A stretch of DNA of 7,884 nucleotides from positions 1 through 7,884 of the forward strand of contig JAFGXZ010000142.1 in assembly GCA_016936335.1 (NCBI GenBank). The letters run 5' to 3'. The notes beneath the pieces were generated by a model. That model was not told the DNA's origin. It did not search any database and worked only from the letters and a program-made list of their open reading frames with translations. Shown one piece after another: positions 1 through 6,628 of the stretch. Source of the stretch: Fidelibacterota bacterium. GTDB taxonomy: Bacteria > Fidelibacterota > UBA2242. Both the position numbers and the translations under genes were made by a program. The stretch's first letter is position 1, and each line of letters opens with the position of its first letter.

Positions 1-2
1 CC

Positions 3-2273
3 CATATTGGTGCCGGTACCGATGCTGATTTAAATACCGTGATTCAAAACATCAATAAATCCAATGAAGAACTTCAATTCGTGATTAATACTGGAGATTT
101 GACTGAGAAAGGATTGACTGCTGAGATCAATCAATATTTTAATTATATAAACAACTGCAATATTCCTGTTTACAATATTCCCGGCAACCATGATACAAAA
201 TGGACCGAATCTGGCATGGAAGCATTTAAAAATAAAAACAATGCTGTTAATCATTTTTCATTTGACCACAATGGCTATCATTTTGTTGGTCTCAATTCCG
301 GTATCCCGATGCGTGGCGGTGGTGGTTATATCGATCCGGCAGAATTAGAATGGCTGATTAATGATCTTGATGACCTTCCGGAAAATACACCGGTAATTGC
401 CTGTGTTCATCATCCAGCTGATGACGGTGGTATTTATAATAATTGGAAATTTTTGGATATTTTGAAAAATTATCATACGATATTTATACTCGTCGGACAC
501 GGTCATGCAAACAGATTTTATGATTTTGAAAAAATTCCCGGGGCAATGAGTTTGCCGACATATGGCAGTACTTCGGGTTATAATGTAGTCAGAGTATCAA
601 AAAAGGATATTTCCATTGCTACCCACTATACTGGATCAGGTTTAGCAGATCCCTGGCTTACCGTTGATTATTTATCCAAAAAACAGCCGGAAATTACGTT
701 TGTAAATCTAAATGAATTTGATACAATTACGGCAGCTTATCCGGTTGATATTTATATTTCTGAATCAGCTGTGTCTGGACGATATCAAATTAATCAAGAT
801 ACAAAAACTGGTTCATTAACTGGTAATAATAATAATTGGTCTATGACTATTCCAATCGAAGGATTGACCAATGGCTATCATACCCTACAAGTTTGGTTAA
901 AGCTCAATGATGGAAAAGAATATTGCCGCAGGATTGGATTTTATATAGCAAATGGATATCCCTATTTTCAGTGGAAATTTCATACCGGCTCTTCACTTAT
1001 TTCATCACCGGCCTATGATGAAAATAATGTCTATTTTGGTACCATCGGGGGGCTAATTTATGCCCTGTCACTTGAGAATGGAAACGAATTGTGGCCACCA
1101 ATTCAAACAGGTAAAACTATCTTTTCCTCGCCATATGTTTACGATGGAATTTTGTATATTGGTTCCTCGAATGGTCTTTTATATGCTATATCAACTGATA
1201 GCGGAAATGTATTATGGACTTATGATGCCGGAAAAGCAATATTAAATGCTATCACAGGTCAAGATTCCATAATTTATTTTGCAGCGAATAATACGATGAT
1301 TGCGATCAATTTAAAGACAGCAGAAATGATATGGAGCTACAGTACCGATGGAACAATTGAATGCCGCCCCGCAATCCAGGATGATCGAATCATTTTTGGC
1401 TCATGGGATACTAGGCTTTATTGTCTGAACCGTTTTTCCGGGGCATTAAACTGGAGATGGTACGAGCAGTCCAGTTTTTATTATGCTCCGGCAGCCTGCT
1501 GGCCGGTTACTACTGCAACCAGAGTTTTTATTGCAGATCCGGCTCGCTATCTAACAGCAATCGATATTAATACGGGTACTACTGTCTGGAAAAGTAAGAC
1601 ACCGGAAACATGGGAGTCAATCGGTATTTCAGAACATAAAAATCAGGTATATATTCGATCTTTGGATGGAAATTTGTACGCTTTTTCAACCAGTTCAAGT
1701 AGTCAGCAACTTGAATGGAGTTCTGCTGCCGGATATGGTTGGGATTCAACTCCTTCAATGCCGGTGGGAGTCAAAGATGCAGTGATATCCGGTAGTAAGA
1801 ATGGTTTTATCATCTCAATGGCTCAGAGTAGTGGACAAATCGGTTGGAAATATTGGGTATCACATAGTTATGTTACTACTGTGACACCGATTGACGGCGC
1901 AACGGTTTTGGCTGCTGCACTTGATGGAACAATTATGCTGATCAAAGCAGATCCTGCCCTGATCATTGATAATGAAAATTCAAACCAAATCCCTTATCAG
2001 ACCCGGCTCCTCCCTGCTTATCCCAATCCTTTTAATAATCAAACAATAGTTCGTTACACGGTTAAAAACAGTCAGGATGTGACCATCCAGGTCTATAATC
2101 TATTGGGCAAAAAAGTCAATATATTTAGAAATAAACATGATCATCCAGGCGAATATCATTGGATTTGGAATGGAACCGATAGATCAGGTAAAGAACTTTC
2201 ATCGGGATTGTATATTGTCCGGATGAATTCTGACAAATACTCCGGATCTCAAAAAGTGCTGTTTTTAAAATAA
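3..2273 (+). CDS. Secreted calcineurin-like metallophosphoesterase with PQQ-type beta-propeller and C-terminal sorting domain (5' partial)
   Basis: This is the 3' part of a gene that begins left of the window. The frame is open to the edge and the first codons read HIGAGTDAD, so the GTG at 39 is internal. Residues below count from that GTG. The metallophosphoesterase signatures are the H of the D-x-H motif (codon at 3-5), GDLTEKG (19-25), GNHD (49-52), VHHP (123-126) and GHGH (153-156). The metal-binding set therefore looks intact, except for the first Asp, which lies outside. A beta-sandwich follows at about 216-302. Seven or eight PQQ-type propeller repeats span about 308-638; each has a VYFG/LYIG-like strand, a YALS/YAIS-like strand and a G-x-x-x-W end. 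The last part, 657-744, is a YPNPFN-type sorting domain ending KVLFLK, known from type IX secretion cargo. A secreted or surface phosphodiesterase/phosphatase is likely. The substrate is unknown, and the propeller may bind ligand or be purely structural. Confidence 0.9.
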   Translation, partial: HIGAGTDADLNTVIQNINKSNEELQFVINTGDLTEKGLTAEINQYFNYINNCNIPVYNIPGNHDTKWTESGMEAFKNKNNAVNHFSFDHNGYHFVGLNSGIPMRGGGGYIDPAELEWLINDLDDLPENTPVIACVHHPADDGGIYNNWKFLDILKNYHTIFILVGHGHANRFYDFEKIPGAMSLPTYGSTSGYNVVRVSKKDISIATHYTGSGLADPWLTVDYLSKKQPEITFVNLNEFDTITAAYPVDIYISESAVSGRYQINQDTKTGSLTGNNNNWSMTIPIEGLTNGYHTLQVWLKLNDGKEYCRRIGFYIANGYPYFQWKFHTGSSLISSPAYDENNVYFGTIGGLIYALSLENGNELWPPIQTGKTIFSSPYVYDGILYIGSSNGLLYAISTDSGNVLWTYDAGKAILNAITGQDSIIYFAANNTMIAINLKTAEMIWSYSTDGTIECRPAIQDDRIIFGSWDTRLYCLNRFSGALNWRWYEQSSFYYAPAACWPVTTATRVFIADPARYLTAIDINTGTTVWKSKTPETWESIGISEHKNQVYIRSLDGNLYAFSTSSSSQQLEWSSAAGYGWDSTPSMPVGVKDAVISGSKNGFIISMAQSSGQIGWKYWVSHSYVTTVTPIDGATVLAAALDGTIMLIKADPALIIDNENSNQIPYQTRLLPAYPNPFNNQTIVRYTVKNSQDVTIQVYNLLGKKVNIFRNKHDHPGEYHWIWNGTDRSGKELSSGLYIVRMNSDKYSGSQKVLFLK

Positions 2274-2304
2274 AAAAAAGCGGTATGGATTTTACCAAAC
2301 CGCT
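2272..2304 (-). terminator. Intrinsic terminator of the CsgG-PEGA-barrel gene
   Basis: The inverted repeat has outer arms AGCGGT (2279-2284) and ACCGCT (2299-2304) and inner arms TGG (2286-2288) and CCA (2295-2297). There is one A-A mismatch and a six-base loop. Read on the minus strand, the hairpin is followed at once by a run of T (complement of the A run at 2272-2279), which is the classic rho-independent form. It sits 22 bases past the stop of the minus-strand gene. The T run reaches into the stop codon of the plus-strand gene. On the plus strand no T run follows, so it would be weak in that direction. Confidence 0.85.
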
Positions 2305-2325
2305 ATGATAATATTTGACTGGATT

Positions 2326-3831
2326 TTAATAATAGAAATTCATTGAAATACCAATCCTGTTCCCGGTTAAATCAATGGCATCAAGTTCATAATCTTTGAA
2401 TTTATCACTGACTTCATCTACGTCCATTAATTGCATATCCATAGTTTTTCGGTTCCATTCGATTGCAATACCAAATAATTTAACCGGTCGAATCTCAAAG
2501 CCAATTCCATAAATGAACCCCCACGACTGATACATAGGACCACCGAGAGACACTTCATCATTAAAGGCATTCATAAGAAGCAGATTATAACCAAAACCAA
2601 CATCGAAAAACGGGTAAAAAAGCGGGTATCGGATTGGTGCAATTCTCATGTTCAGCATTATCTGAGGGCTCCAGGTAACCATATTATACCCTTGACTATT
2701 TCCATCACCGATATTTGAAAACCAGTCATCGAGATCAGCACGGTAGAGACCTAAACCAAATTCAAAACCGATATTATCCTCGACAGAGCTTGAATTGTAA
2801 ACTTCAATTCCATTAAATGACTTAATGCTCGGAAAATTAGTTCCAGGTTGAACACTTTCTTCAAAAAGCTGAACGTGGTCATTGATATAGGCATTCATAG
2901 TTGTAATCTGAGTGTTAATTTTATCCTGACAACCGGTTGTAATATATTTTAATCGGAAACCCTTTGAAATGGATCGTTTTTCTTTTTTCTTTTCCTGTAT
3001 AATCACTTGAGGCTCAACAATTTTTGAAAGGGTGATATTCATATCTAATTGCTGTGATTTGGATAGAGTAAACCGTTTTTCCAGAGATTCATATCCAGAC
3101 TTCTCGACTTTTAAAACGTATTCTGAGGCTGGTGCAAGCTCAATTTTTAATGGTGATTCACCCTGATACTTGCCATCGATGTAAAGTGATGAATAAGCTG
3201 GTTCGACGGTGATAGTCACTGATGATTTCCCTAGTCCGGCGTGAATGTCAATTCCATCTTTGCCTGAGATTTTTCGGGCAATCGAAGGCATTGCTTTTGT
3301 CAGAACTAATCCAAGTGTGCCTTCGACATCCTCAATCGCCGTTGCTTCAATTTTGCTGGTTTCAACGTCAATCAGACGGGCACTGACAGTAAAATATTCA
3401 CCTACTTTACTGATTGATCCGGCGATTATCTTCCTTACACCGATTAATCGCCCAATTTCAATGGCACACTCATCTGTCGTACAATCATTCAGATGAAATT
3501 GCATTTCATCCAGAATACGATTCATTTTATCCCGTTCCATAACCTCAAAAACACCAGCGTTAAATATTTCGATTCGAAGCCGATCCGATAAAGCTTTTGC
3601 TTCCGAATCAGAAACACCATTAGGATCAAGTTCAAGAACAGCAACAGCAGTCTTTGGTGTAATCGGTACTTGTGTGACTTTTATCGAGCTTGTGTCCTTT
3701 TTATACTGATCCGTTGATTCCGCTTTGACAGAGCTATCGGGATTGATAACCTCGAAAGTTTCCTGAGCAGTTACCCCTCCGAATATTAGAAAAAGAAATA
3801 TATAAAAATAACCTATCCTGTGTGCCATCAT
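2326..3831 (-). CDS. Exported CsgG/TolB-like - PEGA - outer-membrane beta-barrel fusion protein
   Basis: The protein has 501 residues. Residues 1-22 form a signal peptide (hydrophobic YFYIFLFLIFGGV, then TAQ, probable cleavage before or near Q23). There is no lipobox cysteine. Residues about 60-190 resemble the CsgG/TolB-N-like domain common in FCB genomes: an AVLELDPNGV strand, then VMERDKMNRIL, two cysteines (C117, C122) before EIGRLIGV, then AGSISKVG and a SARLIDVET strand. A PEGA domain spans about 204-268 (LYIDGKYQGESPLKIEL, SGYESLEKRF). A basic linker (KKKEKR) leads to about 210 residues with alternating beta segments, ending in NFYY, as expected for an outer-membrane beta-barrel. The likely place is the outer membrane, with the CsgG and PEGA parts in the periplasm. 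Two ATGs are in tandem; GAGGG (3835-3839) lies 3 bases from the first and 6 from the second, so translation may begin at 3828. The role is unknown; cell-wall contact or envelope assembly is an inference. Confidence 0.85.
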   Translation of the reverse strand: MMAHRIGYFYIFLFLIFGGVTAQETFEVINPDSSVKAESTDQYKKDTSSIKVTQVPITPKTAVAVLELDPNGVSDSEAKALSDRLRIEIFNAGVFEVMERDKMNRILDEMQFHLNDCTTDECAIEIGRLIGVRKIIAGSISKVGEYFTVSARLIDVETSKIEATAIEDVEGTLGLVLTKAMPSIARKISGKDGIDIHAGLGKSSVTITVEPAYSSLYIDGKYQGESPLKIELAPASEYVLKVEKSGYESLEKRFTLSKSQQLDMNITLSKIVEPQVIIQEKKKEKRSISKGFRLKYITTGCQDKINTQITTMNAYINDHVQLFEESVQPGTNFPSIKSFNGIEVYNSSSVEDNIGFEFGLGLYRADLDDWFSNIGDGNSQGYNMVTWSPQIMLNMRIAPIRYPLFYPFFDVGFGYNLLLMNAFNDEVSLGGPMYQSWGFIYGIGFEIRPVKLFGIAIEWNRKTMDMQLMDVDEVSDKFKDYELDAIDLTGNRIGISMNFYY

Positions 3832-3998
3832 TTTCCCTCAATTTATCGATTATCTTTCTTGATTAATTTAAAGCATTTCAGTTGTCATTACATAATTTCC
3901 GCTGAAAAAAAACGTGATAATCATCACTAAATCTATCATTAGAATAGAAAATCACTATGAAAAATTAGTATGCCAGGCATTAACATCCAATAATTTAG
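3832..3998. promoter_or_regulatory. Divergent intergenic region with operator-like inverted repeat
   Basis: This 167-base, very AT-rich gap separates two divergent genes and must hold the promoter for each unless transcription enters from elsewhere. It contains a perfect 5-base inverted repeat with a 4-base spacer, GTGAT-AATC-ATCAC (3914-3927). A second, weaker one is TCTAT/ATAGA (3932-3936 and 3944-3948). The heptamer ATCACTA occurs twice, at 3923 and 3951. I could not assign a -35/-10 pair with confidence on either strand. A repressor or activator site that serves both genes is possible but unproven. Confidence 0.3.
3835..3839 (-). promoter_or_regulatory. Shine-Dalgarno of the CsgG-PEGA-barrel gene
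   Basis: GAGGG on the minus strand lies 3 bases before the ATG at 3831 and 6 bases before the ATG at 3828. The second spacing is the more usual, so the shorter start (MAHRIGYF) may be the real one. The two differ by one residue at the front of the signal peptide. Confidence 0.6.
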
Positions 3999-5513
3999 AT
4001 GAAATTCTTAGATGTGACTTGTAACGAAAGTTTAAATTTGATAGATTTCACCACATGCTTACATCAATCAAATCAAATATTGACGATTTACGGAAATAAA
4101 ATGGCGGGCGATGCACAAATATTAGAATTATTGGCATCTAACTTCAACCTTATCAGGGTTTACGAAACATTAGATGAAAAGTGCCAGGTGCTACTGGATA
4201 CATTAAGGAAAAGTGGCTGGGAACGGGTCACATTATCCTTTTTAAATAACAAATATGAAACTAAAAAAACCCTCTATTCCGGGTATTCAAATGATTTGAT
4301 AAAGATCGCCGAAGAGAAAAAGTTAAATCCTGCAAAACGGAAGGAACTGCTTAGCTCACTCGTTGAACGATATCGCTTGGCAACTTTTTATTACATGCCC
4401 TGGCGGGATATCCGCGCCAGAACAATTGTATCCAGTGGATTGTCAACTGAAATACCAATTGACACAAAGGATCAATGGCATCCCATGGATCTTCTTTATG
4501 CCCCACTTTACTATAAGGCCCGTCCGGTGGCTGTATTGACTTTAGACGGTCCGAGAGATAAAACAACGCCGGACAAAGTGAGAATGAGAATTCCTCAAAT
4601 CATTCATAGCATATTGATTCAAGTAATCAGCGAATACATTTCTCAGGAATATTTTTCTTATTCCAAGGAACTCAAAGAGGCCATTATGGCTAAAGGGACC
4701 ATCGGTGTCATAGAAGTAAACTATGATGGAAAAATTAAAAGTATCAATCTTGCTGGCGAACACATGTTGAAAATAAGGCAGAGAAACATCGAGTCACTCT
4801 CATTTTTAAAGTATTTTGATGATCGATTTACCAAGAAAATAGCCCCGACATTCCGGAATGTTGCCGAGACATTAGCGCCTGAAAAGTTTGAGTCCACTTT
4901 TTTATATCCTGATGGTACCAGTAAGGATGTGGTGCTGGAATTTTTTCCTCAGCACATATTGTATGAGTATTCCGGAATGATCTGTTCAATCTCCTATCCT
5001 GAAGCGGAAGATTTATACCAGATTTATGGTAACGTCGTGAAACGCTTAAAGGAGATGAGTGATACAATGACCGGTGATTTTTCTGAAATTCAGCAGAAAA
5101 TCGTATTTCTACTATGCCGGCAGTTCCATTTTCGGTTTCCCCGTATTTATAAAGTATCTGAGGATAAATCGACACTAGAATGCATTTTGTCTTTCAATGA
5201 GGAGACCAAGGATTTGGCCTTTTTTGATCATGACTATAATCGTAACAGTCTCGGAGCAACGGCGATTATTGATGATGAAATAGTATTTACAACAAAACTG
5301 GATCGTCAGGTACGGGATATCCGTCGAATATGGCAAAAACTGGATACACCCGGAGCAATCGCGATTCCGCTTCATATCAGTGAATCTGTCAAATCGGTGC
5401 TTGTTTGCGATTTCCTTGAGCCGGTATTTGAATTGGATATGTCGAAGGAAATCATCTTTAAATATTTTGCAATTGTTCTTAGTATGACTTTAAAACCCTA
5501 CTTTAAAAATTAA
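3999..5513 (+). CDS. GAF-PAS-GAF sensor-like protein without an output domain
   Basis: The protein has 504 residues, no signal peptide and no membrane segment, so it is cytoplasmic. By pattern, a first GAF-like domain covers about 40-213, with a YAPLYYKARPVAVLTLDG core typical of GAF beta strands and a long helix after it. A PAS-like domain covers about 224-333 (GVIEVNYDGKIKSINLAGEHML, the usual 'new input, then N-x-A' PAS start, and a DGTSKDVVLEFF strand). A second GAF-like domain covers about 345-500, with AIAIPLHISESVKSVLVCDF. No histidine kinase, GGDEF, EAL, HTH, PP2C or ATPase domain follows, so the protein must signal by binding a partner, or it is a detached sensor. A TAG stop lies directly before ATG 3999, which makes this the earliest start. 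No good Shine-Dalgarno is seen there, and ATG 4101 (MAGDAQ) with GGA upstream is a possible later start. The ligand is unknown. The divergent CsgG-type gene and the downstream lipoprotein gene are candidate partners or targets. Confidence 0.8.
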   Translation: MKFLDVTCNESLNLIDFTTCLHQSNQILTIYGNKMAGDAQILELLASNFNLIRVYETLDEKCQVLLDTLRKSGWERVTLSFLNNKYETKKTLYSGYSNDLIKIAEEKKLNPAKRKELLSSLVERYRLATFYYMPWRDIRARTIVSSGLSTEIPIDTKDQWHPMDLLYAPLYYKARPVAVLTLDGPRDKTTPDKVRMRIPQIIHSILIQVISEYISQEYFSYSKELKEAIMAKGTIGVIEVNYDGKIKSINLAGEHMLKIRQRNIESLSFLKYFDDRFTKKIAPTFRNVAETLAPEKFESTFLYPDGTSKDVVLEFFPQHILYEYSGMICSISYPEAEDLYQIYGNVVKRLKEMSDTMTGDFSEIQQKIVFLLCRQFHFRFPRIYKVSEDKSTLECILSFNEETKDLAFFDHDYNRNSLGATAIIDDEIVFTTKLDRQVRDIRRIWQKLDTPGAIAIPLHISESVKSVLVCDFLEPVFELDMSKEIIFKYFAIVLSMTLKPYFKN

Positions 5514-5572
5514 TAATTGCATGTTCAAATAAACTCTGCTATCTTTTTGACAACAATTGGGGAATTTTAAGA

Positions 5573-6628
5573 ATGACGCAATTATTCAATGTTGTTAAAC
5601 AAACCGCTTTATTTTCAATTCTGCTAATTGCCATTTCCTGCACTCCTGAAATATCCGTCTCAGTAATTGTACCGGAAAGTCGATTCGTCAGTCAAAAAAA
5701 TCCAATACAAATCTACCTGTTGTCATCCGAAGAATACACAGCCATAGAAAATGTTAAAATTCGTAATGGTGCTTATTTCCGAAAAAAACTATTATCAATA
5801 AGCGATAGTTTGAAAGTACTCAAATCTGCCTACAATTCGATTTCCAGGGAATTGACTTCTACGTCTGAAAATTGTTCAACATTGATGCAACAACTTCCGA
5901 TTGAATACTGTTCAAAAGTGATTGCATCGCCGGTCAAAATAGCAAAATACGGTGATGTCTGGCAGCTAGCTGCCAATTTAAATAATAACGGCAATGAGGA
6001 TATCTGGGGACTTGTAATGTCCGTTAAATACAAGGATAACATTATTATTAACCATAAGGAATACTCGGTATTTTTACAACCGAATCAGAATCATATTTTC
6101 AATATCAATTTTGACCTCAGTAACAATATTCCGCTTCAATATTCCATTGCAACCTATCCCGGTGGCCTGAATCAAATGCTTCAGGAAGCGATGACAATAG
6201 AAGTCGATTCCGTTATATCCATGTTCAGCGCCAGTACCGCTGAATGCAAACAAAGATTGGTCAGTCTTGAACGGGATTTGGAAACCATCGGAATTGCCTT
6301 CGATGTGTACTCCGAACGGGCATCGGAATATCTGGACGAAGCAATCATTAAACCGGTGAATCGGATACTTGAAGAAAACCTGCGTCAAATAGAACATAAA
6401 TCCAATATTACTGACATGGATACCGTTATATTCGGCAGTTTGAAAAGAGGCGGCTATAAACTTTTAATTTTTTCTGATATTGAAGCCGATTCAACACAAT
6501 ATGTAATTCCCGTGGATTTGACACAAGTTAACTCGGCAACAATTAATGTTGAGAGATGCTCCCCAAGTCAATTCTTTCTGAATAAGGATCGGTTTTTAGC
6601 GAGAATTCCGTATTTACTCGGTCAGTGA
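5573..6628 (+). CDS. Lipoprotein of unknown function
   Basis: I do not recognise a family for this 351-residue protein. The N-terminus has a basic/polar start, a hydrophobic run (ALFSILLIAIS) and Cys23, which fits a lipoprotein signal (I-A-I-S-C; Ala at -3 is allowed but less usual than Leu). After cleavage the protein would be tethered to a membrane, most likely the outer one. A beta-rich stretch (about 26-60) is followed by a polar helical segment (about 70-118), a beta-rich middle (about 120-195), a second long helical segment (about 200-280, with heptad-like LVSLERDLETIG and ILEENLRQIEH) and a beta-rich end (about 284-330, GGYKLLIFSDIE). Weak GGGGAA (5559-5564) lies 8 bases before the ATG. 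The gap of 59 bases after the GAF-PAS-GAF gene holds no terminator, so the two may be co-transcribed. Its stop overlaps the converging EEP gene by 7 bases. Confidence 0.75.
   Translation: MTQLFNVVKQTALFSILLIAISCTPEISVSVIVPESRFVSQKNPIQIYLLSSEEYTAIENVKIRNGAYFRKKLLSISDSLKVLKSAYNSISRELTSTSENCSTLMQQLPIEYCSKVIASPVKIAKYGDVWQLAANLNNNGNEDIWGLVMSVKYKDNIIINHKEYSVFLQPNQNHIFNINFDLSNNIPLQYSIATYPGGLNQMLQEAMTIEVDSVISMFSASTAECKQRLVSLERDLETIGIAFDVYSERASEYLDEAIIKPVNRILEENLRQIEHKSNITDMDTVIFGSLKRGGYKLLIFSDIEADSTQYVIPVDLTQVNSATINVERCSPSQFFLNKDRFLARIPYLLGQ

Noticed and set aside
39..41. GTG as the true start of the metallophosphoesterase gene
   Set aside because: The frame is open to the left edge and the codons before it (HIGAGTDAD) match the start of the phosphoesterase fold, so the gene begins outside.
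2279..2304. Hairpin as a strong plus-strand terminator
   Set aside because: The plus strand after the hairpin reads ATGATAATATTT, with no T run, so only the minus-strand reading is well supported.
4828..5175. Minus-strand 115-codon open frame
   Set aside because: It is antisense to the PAS/GAF part of a gene with clear domain patterns. Its composition (many H, R, S, P) is typical of a shadow frame.
5547..5552. TTGACA as a -35 box for the lipoprotein gene
   Set aside because: No TATAAT-like element lies about 17 bases downstream; that spacing would fall on the start codon.
6074..6397. Minus-strand 107-codon open frame
   Set aside because: It is fully antisense to the lipoprotein gene and has no domain or translation signal.
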